Translations under genes and position numbers: made by a program
Part shown: positions 1 through 12,400 of the stretch, in pieces
Layout: each line of letters opens with the position of its first letter
Position numbering within the stretch: the stretch's first letter is position 1
Notes under the pieces: model-generated
The model's database searches: none
The model's input: only the letters and a program-made list of their open reading frames with translations
What the model was told of the DNA's origin: nothing
Assembly (NCBI GenBank): GCA_009869945.1
Contig: WIXG01000244.1
Span: forward strand, 1 to 64,000
Reading direction: 5' to 3'
Origin: Mesaphorura yosii
Taxonomy: Eukaryota; Arthropoda; Collembola; Poduromorpha; Tullbergiidae
Length of the DNA: 64,000 nucleotides

Positions 1-76
1 TTCGTCGCTCAAATGCCCTTGCTTTCGGTTCAATGCCGCACCGCATTAAGCATTTCTACATCAATATTTGCCACAG

Positions 77-3000
77 ACGTGTTCTTTTGGGTTGGCCGAG
101 GGAAGCCGGGTCCGGACGGGACGCGTGTGGCGGACGAGACTGGTGGTGACACTCCGCTTCTCCGGGCAGACAGGAAGACGATGGTGCTGAGCCTTCCTGG
201 AGACCTGACGATATTCGACATCGATTACTTTGGCATTTGGTGTCGTCTGTACTACGTGGACTTTGGACACGTGAAGGTGCCGCAGTCGCTAAATGTGCCC
301 GCATCCCTGAGAATGCTCGGGGTGACTCCGCAGGTGAGCCATGACTTTGCCAAATATAATTTAGGTCTGAAAGGTATGAATTCATACGACTTGGCTATAC
401 GGACAATACTCACTTCGCCAACACAAGCAAAATATGCAAATGTGATGTCTGCAGGTTGAATTACTTTGACGTGGTTGACTCTACTTTCTCGTTATATTGC
501 CAATTTTCTCACAAATTACGCCTTCCAAGCATCTTTCATTTCTGCTTGACTTCAGACTTGACTGCTTATTACGCCAGTAAACTTTTCATGTCTCTTTCTT
601 CTTCAACTTTGCCTTCATAAAATCTTTGTATAAAATCTAGTCGCATGATGCTGCCGATTCTGCTTTGACCCGTCCCAGCCAAGTAGTGGCCCAGCCAAGT
701 AGTCTATCCAATGCACAACCGCCACCAGCGAGAAAGATCACACCAGAACCGTATCAAGAAGAACAGTCATTGCCTCAGACACTCAATCAGCCCTCTCCGC
801 GTCTCCAAGTACGGCCACAGGCAAAGCAGCCTAATCAGGACCAACGGACGACACTACTTGACCCTCGATTGATGGCGACGGCAGTCCGGCAGCAATATCC
901 GGACACTTCATTCCGGCAAGGGGCAAACGCGGAGCAGAATGTGCGTCATCAATCGTCCCGCACTCACAGCCGTTTCTCAAACTCTACACAGCGGCAATCA
1001 CCGACCGCATCAATCACTCCGCAACAACAACAAGCTCCGTCATTAGGTTCTAATGGATTCAGCACATTCAAGATTCGGACGCACAAGGGTAGCACGGGTG
1101 CATCCGTTCTCTACTGAGAACTCGACCATCACGTGACGTCGCAATGCCGTGTCCTGTATTCACTCTACACCCACTTAATTTGCGCTGAATTAGTCTGCCA
1201 TAAGCTGTATAAAGATTTTGCTCGTTCTATTCCGTAGTACTCTGAGCATTGCCGTATTCGTTCCCTCAATTCGCCTCTTTAGTTTTATCATCTCTGCAAC
1301 AATTCAAATCAATTGCCAGCTCGCATAGCTCCGCTTTTATATTGCATTCCAGCTTGCCATGCCGTATCAGCAAATGCCAGACAATAGAGCTTTGTGATGG
1401 AATGCGGGAAATTGATTGCATTCGCGGCGAGCAGGAATCCATTTCAGTTCTGTTTCGCTTACAATTCAACCCATTCATCAAGGCACCCAGTTTCCCATCT
1501 CTCGCTTCTGCTCTTGTGTCTTCGATGCTCCGGATTCGAGGCAGGCACACTTTGTGAATGCAAATAATTCCGTTTCATAGAATTACATTTTATCTCTGCT
1601 TGTGCGAATGAGAGTTTGTGCCTGCGTTGGCCCTTTTCTGGACTTGGTTGCTTCATTCAATCTCATTCCCCCCTGTTCCGTAATCTACTCGGATCTGATT
1701 CTGTTTGTACCTTCCATCCGCCACGAATAGTGCGACGCTTGCATTTATTCTCAGTGCACTTGTGGGGTGGATTAACTTTGCATCTGTCGCCTGTCCTTCC
1801 CTCAGTTTTCCTGGCCTTCATTTTGCTTTGTTAGCCTCGTCCCGCTCGAGAATCTGCCCTGAGATTCGCAATTCGCAAAAATAGGCATGCATCTTGTAAG
1901 AAGAAATTAAGTCAGGCTGAGACGCGCTTTTGTTTTCTTCTCTCGCGATAACTACAGTAATATATTTTGTGTGTCAAGTGCTTACATTGCGGCTCTTGAA
2001 TAATTGTGAACGCGAGCGAGCGAATACGAAAGATTGCAACATGTAAAATAGTATGAACATAATTAATCGGGCAGAGGCATGAAAATATGAAGATGCACGT
2101 CTCAGCATTGGAACCGTATAATTACAGCCCAGTGAATGATGAACTTTTTAATATTCCTCTCTCACACCAGCTTTCGATGCGTAGCAGGCAGAAAGATATT
2201 CCCATTGTTGCCAGAAATTGTGATGAACATGAAAAATTGGAGAATAAATAGAAAAGGTGGAATGAAAAGGCCTTGAAACTTCCTCCGCTAATGACTCGAG
2301 TCAATCGATTGTGATGAATGATTAACCTAGTTTCATATCAAAAGTCATCCAAATCGTTTGAGGTTTGACTTGCCCCTCAATTATGATGGGATGGATTGAA
2401 GAGCTGCAATTAATTAAAGTACAACAGCGCATCGAGCGAAGATAATTTCTCGCGGATGCCCAACATATAATTTAAGAAATCATGACCACGTTGCAAAACC
2501 TTCATTGTTGTATTGACACATTTTCTAAGACGCATCAATCAGTTCACGGCTGTGCATTCTCTGCCTGAGGAGTGTTTATCGAGTGAACGATGATCTTGAG
2601 ATCGATCATAAAGTTAATTACACGTATGAGACAAGTTGCAACACTTAACGCATGAGCTGCCTCTGCATTGCCGTTACTCAATTCCGAGCTCGATAAGGCT
2701 GCAGCCGTGCAGTTGGTTCGCTTCGTATTTGCGCCGGTGTTTGGCTTCGTTTCGGCAGTCTTTCGTTTGAAGCTTACATGCTCTCACTTCAGAGCGCGTG
2801 TAATCGCATAAAGTTTGATGAAATGCGATATCAAATAAACTCCTCTTTGTTTTATGTACGTTGCTTTGAACAGACGAAGCTCAACTGCGAGGTTCTAATG
2901 GACAGTTTGGCCTTGGAAGTTCGCTGGGCAGTGGCCGGATCCTCAATAGTTTTGCAACTTGTTGGCCGGATCGGTAAGTAATAACAAGCAAAATAGCACG

Positions 3001-6000
3001 AAGTCGGTTTAATAATAGAGCACACGGTGAGCTGCTGCTGGGTTGGCAGCTGAGAGAGTGCGAGCAGCGTGAAAGGCAGACCACGAAAAGAATTTAGTGC
3101 CCTTTATGTTCTTTTGTGCTTTGTTTCGCAGGCGACGGACAATACATATCATTTGGTCTGTCAGGCGATGAGTCTCGAAGTGTCATGATTGGTGGTGATG
3201 TGGTCGTTGGATGGTACGACTCGGCCAAGGGAGTCGGACACGTCATTGACTACCACCTTGACAGCAAAGCACAATGCTCAGGAAATCGTGGAACTTGTCC
3301 TGACTCACGAATCCAGGTTCCTTTATTGATAAGTACAGCTGCAAAGCAGACAAAACTTTCCCCGTCTATTTTTAGCGTCATTCTCATCTCCTCTTTCCTC
3401 TCACCCAGAAAACTTTCCCTGCGTCTGTTTCCAGTTCGCCGATTCCTCGTACTTCTGTCTCACTCCGCATGCTTGCCCTTTCACCTTTGATCTTCCTTTT
3501 AGCGCATTCAAATCACCCAAATCGCATGTGCTCTTAACCCACTTGCTTTGGTTTCCCTCACAGCCGGAGACAAACAACGTCCGATTGCTGAGTGCCACCG
3601 TCGTGAATGGATTCACGATGTTGACGTTTCAGCGTCCTCTTAAGGCTCATGATGACCTTGACAAGAGCATAATCACCAACACGAGTCAGGCAGTCATTTT
3701 TGCCGTCGGACCCATAAATCAGCGGCAGGAAGCGAGCTATCACACGACTCGGAACAAAGGTAGTTGGAATTGATGCTCGCTCTGGATATCGACGCTCAGA
3801 TCTTTTTTCCTGCAAAGTAGAGCAACGTGTGTTGGCTCCTCATCAAACACGCAGCTCATTTTTCATCAAATTATAATTACAGATGATATGTTCATCGATT
3901 TTGGAAGAGTACCAAAATGGAACTGCCCTGCTCCCGAGCCAGAGTTTGCAGCCAGTACAACACCCTTCCCAACAACCAGCATATCAACTACGACTGTACG
4001 CGCAACGACCACGCACACAACTGCAGCAGCTGTTACTCGCGCTCCTGGAGTGTCCGTGCAGCTGACCGGGGAGATGAGGCCCGTAGAAATATCCAGAAGA
4101 AGCACGACACAAGCGCCGACGCCATCGCGGCACTCTTCGAATGTATTTCGAATCCCGCCGATTAAATGCAATGAGCCTGAGGATCGCGTTTTCTATGCGC
4201 AAATAGGTTACAATGCACACTCACTTGCAAATTCAAAATTTCAGCGTTTAAGATGACTTTTTGCAAACAGGGCCGACTGGAGGCAAGAAAGGCTACAGTG
4301 CGATTACAGGCAAGTCATAAATCTAGCCAATATTCGTGACTTGGTTGCTAATCTACGAATCTGCCAACAGGACATGTCGGCTGGGGCATTGCTTGGTATA
4401 TCAACGGATTACTCGTGCCCGAGGTACTCGCCTATCCTGCCCACGTGTGAGATATGGAAGCCTTACTTGTTTGTATGCTTCAGGTGTATCTGGTTCGAGG
4501 GAAAACTTACACGTTCGTGGTTGAAGGAGGCGACGACGCTGAAGTGCCTGCCAAATATCATCCCTTTTACATAACTGATGATCCAGAAGGCGGTTACCAG
4601 TACAAGTCCGATGGCGATAAAAAGGTTCGTCACGTGCCATTTCCAACGTCCACGCGTTCATCGGATGATGAATTATTGACTGACGGTGGTGATGCTTTAG
4701 AAAGTTAAAGTATTCGCTGGAATGGAACTTGATAGCAACGGAGTGGCTCAGCCAACCGCGTCAGGGCGACTCTGCCAGTGGATAGAAAATGGCGATCAGG
4801 CAGCAGACTCTTTCGTATCTTATGGAGCATATCAGCGATCTCTTTCACTGCAATGCGATGAAGGCCATCCGGGAATTTTACATTGGACTCCAGATGCAAA
4901 TACGCCTGACACCGTTTACTACCAAGTACGATCAACGAAACATTCTTGCAAGAATTATAAACTTAGAGAAAGGTTTCATCTCCGCAGTGCTTCGTGCATC
5001 GGTTCCTTGGATGGAAGATCCACATCGTTGACGACTGCCACGAGGGGGCTGAGCCAATTGCGGCAGGTTCTGAAATCGTGTCAAAATCCGTGGCGTTGGA
5101 TGGTACGTCCGTCGAGAGCAGACGAGAGCCGAACGTGTGAGTTGCATATCAGATAGGAAAGGGCAAAGGCTCTTGGACTACTAATTGATTTCCTTCATTG
5201 CAACATTCGCAACGCGATTCTGTTGTAAAATTAGCTTCATAAAGGAACCTGAGATTGACTCGACAGCCTCCTCATCAGTTTCAAAGAGTCGCACGGAGGT
5301 AGCGGACAATAGAGCAGTGGAACGGACGCAATTACTCAATCAGAAACAAGTAGGGCAGAAAATTGAATTATTATTGTGCACTAAATGCCAAACGCCGATT
5401 CCAAAGACAGCATCAAAGAACTCTTACTTGTTCAAGCAATGAACACGCTTTCCCACTCATTGTACTCGTTCCAAATTCCAGGAACCGTCCGCACTGCCTT
5501 TCCTGCAGCCAGCAGCATTGGGTCTCTTTCCTGGCAATAACATTTATACTCAACATCCACAAAACGGCTTAATGCAAGCTGTAATGCGAAATCAAAACTC
5601 GCCTCCTTTCTCTCAAGTACTGCATGGACCAGGCCCGTTCGTCAGGCTGCACCAGGCGGAAACACAAATCGTTCATAACGTTGATCCTGGCTTCATGAAC
5701 GTTTTCGGCCAAAGAATTGTGGATAGGCCAAAAAATTTGTACGCAAATCGCCCAGAATTGAGAATAGATCCCAGCAGAAGTCCACTCATGTCTGGTCGTT
5801 TCGGTGGTGGACTTCCACCAGTCCTCTTTGCCACCACTATGCCATCGCCTGAGGATTTTCAAGCGAGGAATAAACTCGAGGCACAAGCTCGGCCAACACT
5901 TGTTGCCATTCAAGAGTCGGGCAGGAACAGGCCGCTTTGGTCCCACTCGAGGAATCTCCCGAAGCGAGGAAACCAAGAGGCTGAGAAGCGTTTGAGATTT

Positions 6001-8893
6001 GTGCCGTCACCGCTTCACGAAACGACAAATACTGACGGTCGTGAAGATCGGTCAGTTGAATTCACACGACTTAATGACACTGACGCCAATCCATTTCTGA
6101 TTCCACCGAGCTTCCATTCTCCGACCAAATTTAATCTCGAGCGTAAGTATTCTTACCCGACGTACGTAAAAAGATGTCTATATTGCACGTTGTAGTCACA
6201 CTTCTTTAGTCCGTTAATCTTAACTTTAGAAAAGGCAAACACAGCAGAGTCAAATTCGAGCGAACTGGTGGAACTGTTGCACTTGATACCGGACTCGAGC
6301 CATCAAGAGACGAAGGTATTTTTATTTCTGTCAGCAATTTAGCTTTTATTTCTTCATTTTAATATTCATGCTGATTTACCTTTAATGGAGTTATACTACC
6401 TTAAAGAATAACGAGGTCCTAATTTAAGCAGGTGGTCATAATTTAAAATGGCTGGTAAGGGTAAGCACAATCTTAACGCTTAATGACTTCTTTATTACAT
6501 TCTTTCTATTTCAATATTTAGGATTCTATGCTTCACGTCATCCATTTTAGAAATTAGTTCGAGTAGTACAAAGTTTTCAGCTTGCAGTTCCAGATCACGC
6601 AAAGTAAGAGTCAGAAATGATTCGAACAAACTTTCTTATGAATCCGCTCTAGCGTGTCTGCGAGCACTAACTTTGCGTTCTCCTCTGTCTCTGAATTGTA
6701 TCGAAGTTTGACAAGCAGAATTACCGACTGCTCTGACGTTGTCCTGAATTTATTAGGAGGCAGAGTCCAATTCTACCGAGGTCCCTGTTTCTTCTACAAC
6801 CGACCTTATATCTCCTCCACGCTTTGAGTCCTTCGAGCCGGTGTTTCGTCCTTCGCTCCCAGACACGACAGGACTGGCATTCAACGTCAGCCACGTTGAC
6901 AAGAGCATTCTGGATGCGGTGGTTCACGCGCCGGAGAACAACCATCTGAGAGGACTCCATTTTGCCCGACACTACCAGCGCCCACTCAATGTAAATACGA
7001 AATTAATGCTGTTGTCATGTCAATCGTATTAACTCTCAACTGTTTACTTAAAGAAAATGCCAGAATTCAGGTACCAACAAATGCCAAACTTGAGGCTCCA
7101 AAACCATAATCATTTCACAAACAACAAATATGATGGCCCAAGATATAATCAAGGTAAACCACTCCTTGCTCTCTTGAGATACTTCGAAATGAGTCTTGAT
7201 TGTTTCTGGCGTGCGTGCGTAGGAATTCCCGGACATCAATTTGCCCGTCGCAACCGTGCTCCTTACAAATTCAGCGAGCGCAGAGATGTGCAAGATTATT
7301 TATTCGCAAGGCATGACCGTCACCCGGCAATGTTTACACCGACGGTAGGTTTTGGCGGCGGTGGTCAAGTTGCTTACCCGGACATGCCACACGGCACAAT
7401 TCTCTCGTACGATGGACGACCAGTGTATGTGGGCGAGAATGGAATCAACTACCACAAACACCTGGAGGGAAGGACACCGCCCGTGCAGGCGGGATCACAG
7501 CAGACACCTTTCAGAAGCGAGTTACTGAAGAAACCGGTGTCATTAAAGTTGGAGAAGCATGACAGCGGAGCAAGCCGGGCTTCAAGTGAGCTAGTAGTGC
7601 CGAGCAATGGGCCTGAACGGCGACAGGATGTTATGAGCCAGAGAGACAACCGAGCGCAGACATCGCCCGAGATGTTCGTCGGCAAAGTAGGAGTTGTGAG
7701 TGGAAAAGAGCAGAAACAAGGTTCTTCCAGGCTGGAAGTTATGCCGGATCATGACGTGACAATGGTCGTGGTGAGAGGGATGGATGCGAAAGGACTCGAG
7801 GAACAGCTTCCCAGAATTCTTCACCATATAGGACAAGAGATTGGGAGCGACGAAAGAGAGACGTTTGCGAAATCAAAAAAGACGCAAGCAGAGGCTTCAG
7901 GAAGTTCAGAATTACCGTCCAAGGATGATGACGCTCGTGCTGATGAAAACTCGGAGCTCCACTCAGCAAACGGCTACAAAGTAAGTGATGGATTTGGTTA
8001 TGCCAGAGTAAACAAGCACAAAGAGGAAGACTCCGGGCATTAAAATGTGCAAAAGTTTCGCTTGAGCTTTCTCTTTTCTTTCAATGCCACAGCTCAATTT
8101 CTTTGCCAGACGCATTTCGCTCTCCACGCCAAAGCATGGATGTAACTCAAGTGCTGTTCTTTTGCGCTCCTCTCAGGCTCAGCACACACCGACGAGCGGC
8201 AAGAATAACACGGACCTGCATATTCTAACCGACATCTGGTCTATCATTAACAATCAAGAAGAGTCTACGAAATCGTCCTCGCGTCCAACAAATCCAAACT
8301 TTTCACATCGCAGAAGATCTCCGGCCGTGAATACCCGACAAACTTTTCCGTACCTACAGCAGCATTATCGGCATGAACAAATACCTGCACCACTTTACCA
8401 TCGAAGACAAAGACAAGGTACTCCAAACTTCAAAAGATAATTTCAGTGTGGAGGCTCCGCATGAATGTATGAATTGTCGCATAACACAAAACCAGACACC
8501 AAAGTCCAAAATGTGCTCTTCCTTTCATGAGAAAGCGGGACTGTGTGGCAGCCCACATGTTTTCCAGAACCTTGCCATTTTTCAAGAATACTTGCCATGA
8601 AAATCGAAAAAACCTCCATGTCTTTTGTATCAATTACAGAGCCCAGCTTCCCTGAAAAGACGACCAAAGATGAGACGCCAATGGAACACAAGCCTCGAGC
8701 TCGTCGATCGGCTCATCATGAGGAGCGCCACGACTTTCATGGTGATAATTCAACTTATTACCATACAAATGAAGTACACACTTCCAAAGAACAAACGTCC
8801 AACTCTTCAAAAAGTTCTGTCTCGTCCTCGCCATTTTCGTTCCATTTAGTCTGCACGATATTCTCTACTCTTGTGATTCTATGCTCTAACTAA
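77..8893 (+). CDS. Skeletor: Skeletor-type DM13/DOMON protein, 3' part (18 exons seen, start outside window)
   Basis: Exons: 77-333, 2874-2973, 3132-3316, 3564-3759, 3883-4206, 4271-4309, 4371-4423, 4484-4624, 4701-4925, 4988-5136, 5235-5349, 5482-6142, 6230-6315, 6757-6990, 7054-7153, 7223-7980, 8093-8417, 8640-8893. All intron phases match, giving about 1,400 residues to TAA. The first exon is a DM13 domain (motifs DRKTMVLSLPGDLTIFDI and VDFGHVKVP). A DOMON domain follows in exons 2-5 (NCEVL, EVRWAVAG, FIDFGR). Next comes the conserved block GWGIAWYINGLLVPE, then TPDTVYYQ and CFVHRFLGWKIH. The rest is a long, weakly conserved Pro/Ser/Gln/basic-rich tail. The C-terminus is hydrophobic (HLVCTIFSTLVILCSN) after a Ser-rich stretch, which resembles a GPI-attachment signal (inference). 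DM13/DOMON proteins of this family act at the cell surface or in cuticle; Drosophila Skeletor was first described as a spindle-matrix protein. Knickkopf is a related alternative, but the post-DOMON block and length favour Skeletor. Introns are short (about 60-440 nt) except 334-2873. Confidence 0.88.
695..1117 (+). other. Candidate alternative (terminal) exon of Skeletor
   Basis: An open frame of 141 codons with a coding-like, Pro/Gln/Ser/Arg-rich composition lies inside the first large Skeletor intron and ends in TGA at 1115-1117. An acceptor-like cag at 692-694 puts it in phase 0, the same phase in which exon 77-333 ends. A transcript joining the two would encode the DM13 domain followed by a low-complexity tail, without DOMON. 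The next AATAAA is at 2243-2248. No good phase-0 donor is seen before the stop, so a terminal exon fits better than a cassette. Drosophila Skeletor is known to produce several isoforms, but I cannot match this sequence to any of them. Confidence 0.4.
1118..2873. other. Rest of large Skeletor intron
   Basis: This stretch lies between the candidate alternative exon and the DOMON exon at 2874. It has only short open frames on both strands with no recognisable domain. One AATAAA is present at 2243-2248. I see no repeat or RNA gene here. Confidence 0.5.
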
Positions 8894-9461
8894 ATTACAA
8901 TATTCGCATTTATGTAAATTCTCACATTGTAAGGATAGAATTCAGTGAAACTATTCTTCAAATTGCTGGCTACACATTAACAGATTGCCAAGTCAAACCG
9001 TCGGGTCAGGAAGGCCCAGTCCGGTGAAGGTTCCCTTTCTCATTCTTTCTGAATGGGTTTCAAAGCCCATGCCGCAGTAAAATTAGATTTAAATGAACGA
9101 CCCACATGCCACAGTCAAAAGGAGTCTTGACAAATGACGAAGTCTCTTCATTGCCTTGGAAAACGCACAATTTTCTGTGGGTTAGGGCGCGAGCGTCTGC
9201 GCGTCCTCCATTTCAGAGGATCTGTGCCGAGCGGTTGGACAGAAGAAAGCACTGAGCTAGCACGATGGTAAATAGGGTGATTTTCCATTTTATGTATTCC
9301 TGACATGACGCAATTTGGAATTCGTGTCCTCACAAAATTTGGTATGACAGCACAAGATTAGAAACTGTAGCAAGCTGAACACTTTGGGGTAATATAAAAC
9401 AACCTTCGCCCATTTCTGCACGCGCTCAAGCGTGCGAGGCAGACACTGCCGGGCGAGAAAG

Positions 9462-9467
9462 AATAAA
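9462..9467 (+). terminator. Polyadenylation signal AATAAA, Skeletor 3' end
   Basis: This exact AATAAA lies about 570 nt after the Skeletor stop and is followed by a T-rich stretch. It is the first exact signal after the stop in the gene's orientation, so it is the likely 3' end. Confidence 0.5.
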
Positions 9468-12400
9468 GAAATTTATGTTTTTGTTTTTATGATTATTGCT
9501 GTATATAATTATTAGAGGAGAGTGGAGCAGGCTCTAGATTGCAACGGCCGACTTGAGCCTCCGCCATTGTTATTTATTATGAACGGAGACGTTAAAAATT
9601 TAAAGGCGCCAGAAACTCGTGCGAGCGACCTTCAAAGGAATATTATACTTCTATTGTAGTAGTATTAGACTTTATGTTCGTATTAAAATGACGACTCTTC
9701 AGCCATACTTCGGGCGACACGCAATGCACTAATTTATTTCGCCATCCACTCGCTCCACACGTCACGTCAACGTCACAAAGCTATTTGACGGCAAAGTCCA
9801 TATTCAATATTGGGCCACGGAAACAGGATGGTGGACACGTTTCTCTAAATAGATCTCGTGCGTACGCCGGTGGCCATGTCCTGAATTCGGAACACGGGCA
9901 GCAGACTGCTGAGTCGTGCGGAGAAATTGAAAGAAAGGGACCTCAAACGAGTCCGAGCACCAGAAGGTTTATATTTACTACGTCGAGGATAATAATAAAC
10001 AAGCGAGACATAAGCAAAGCTGAAGATTTTAATGAGAACATAATCTGGTCCGCCGTCGAGCGTCTCATCCTACCCGTCCCCGGGTCGATCCGTTTTCCGT
10101 GTGCTGTTCCTCGAGACTGACACAATGGAAATCGAGGTGTGCGTTCATTTTTACAAAACTCGCGAGCGGAATAGACAGTTTGGACCAGTAGAGTTAGCGT
10201 TAACTGTGCAGGACACCAGTTCCCATCAGAACACTGAAGTTAAACAGACACAGGCGGGATAGTTGCTTGGATGGGTGACTTCCCGTTGGCTAGCTCTGTA
10301 TTACGGGGAAGGTTTTTATCTCATTTGAGGGTTTTTCCCGATACTCTGGGCAATTGGGTAATACGGAGGGTGTGACACTGTCGGAGCCTGCAAGAGGCGT
10401 CTGACCCATGTTCGGCAGCCTGTCCTGGTGTGGGACAAAAGGACCCACACCACACCGTGTAATATGTGGCCTGTCCTCGTTCGGGGCGAAAGGACCCAAA
10501 CCTCACCGGTGTCACACTTGCAAAGGTGCAAAGAAACAAGTGAATGAAAAGGAAATTTGCTTTATAGGTCTTGCCTTAAAAAGCTTGAAATGTCTCGTTT
10601 CATTTTCCATTTATTAGATAGTTTGGACCACAATAAAACGTGTCATGTTTCGGCAAGAAAGAGTCTTGGCGAATGTCACAGATTCTGGTCACAGTGTGGC
10701 TGTGCAGCATTTCTATTAATGCGAACCATCAAAGGCAAAATGCATGGACAACTGAGCCGCTTTCTGCACGAAGTCCACGTGAAAGCAGGAGATGAGATCG
10801 CAGATGGGTGTCTGACATGCTGCATTCCTCGTGCAGGAGAAAGGAGAAGCACTGAGCGAGTGCGAGTGTGCATGCAACGAGCGCTTTCCCTGAAAAATCT
10901 TTCCAGCATTGATCTGATAAGAACTCAGCAGAGTTCCTCTGCACGTCAGTCCATATGAGAACAGTTCACTAGAGCTGTGAATGTTTCGCTCGTCTTAGTT
11001 TAACTTATTCAAGATACTTGGCGCCGCGCCCCAAATACCGCTAATTAATTTTTAATTCGTCATTACAAAATACAGCACAAATTGATGTAAATGCTGACCA
11101 GGTTTCGAACTGCGGCTGACCAATAATTTGACCACAAAAATGACGTATACGATAAGAATTTAAAAGGCGCGGGGAAAATTGCCTGGTACGAAATGTGCAA
11201 TTAGTAGAAAACTGTTTTCGTTACTGAACACACCACGCGTAAGAGCTAAATTTTTGAAAGGCTCGAGTTTGGGCCCGGTTAAACCTCTGGTTGTGAGTAC
11301 GGTGGAATGAGGTGCAGTTCCGTACGCCCGCAATGCTCGGCTGTGCTACTCCGTAGCTGGAGTCTCGGCATAAGGAGAAAACTGGTATGAAGGACGACTA
11401 AACATAATCGATAGAAGTTGGAGGGTCAGCAGGCAGGAGCCCAAGCTGCATGCAAGTTGTCTTCGCTGGCTGTGCTGCTTTCTCGGGTTCCGTGGAACAT
11501 GGAAATACTGCCTTGCGCGGTCAACATGCTGTTAGTACGAACGTTGACGTGCTTGTGAGTACATCTTCGCTCTCTTCCTTCGAACCACTACAACCTCACC
11601 AGGTGAGCACTCCTCGCATATTTCTGCACATTTACCTCCATTCAAAATATTGCGAATTTCCACAATTCACTACGGGCAATTGTTGGGATTCTCAACTTTA
11701 CTTTAGAAACTGAGTTCGTACGAGCAAATGTAAGGGTTCACAACACTCCTACTCCGTGGAACTTGCTAAACAGCCCCAATATTACTTGGTTCACGGTGAA
11801 AGTTGCATAATTCTCCTCCAGTGCAATAATTAGTCAGTATCAGCAGTCAGCATTCTTGAGCTTAAATTTCGTCACAGTGCATTGCAGATCTGTTAGCCCA
11901 CGCTGTTACTCGAAACGGCAGCAGCTCGCCGTTGCAGGTTCAATGCATAGCAAGAATGCAACCCACATTGATTTGCGAATTCTTTTCAGCAAGGATCGTA
12001 AACGAGCGTGACGGCAGATGAAGATCATGTCTCTCGCTAATTATAACTGACCAGGGCAGTCGCAATACCCGGCTCAAGTTGTGCAGTCGCAAAATTGTAA
12101 TGCGTTTGTCATCACTCACTGGCCCGTCCATTGCGTAAGTTGCGGTAGTATGAGGCGACGTACACTAATTATACGTGTCCCGCTGTCTCACCGTTTCTGT
12201 TAATTATATTTCGCAATTGCGCACAAAGCCAAATTAGAATCCATTCTCTTGTCTGTCATTGTGTATTAAGTTATTCAGCGTAGCTCGAAAGTAAGATCCC
12301 GAATATTCGCACATTCAAATGCAGTCGGAGAGTGGTGGCATGAGACACACGAATGAGCCCAGCAGGCTGGAGCCCAGATGCAATCCTAATAAATTCAATT

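Noticed and set aside
10206..10290. Functional 5S rRNA gene
   Set aside because: The terminal stem cannot form and several conserved positions differ. It fits a 5S-derived repeat or pseudogene better.
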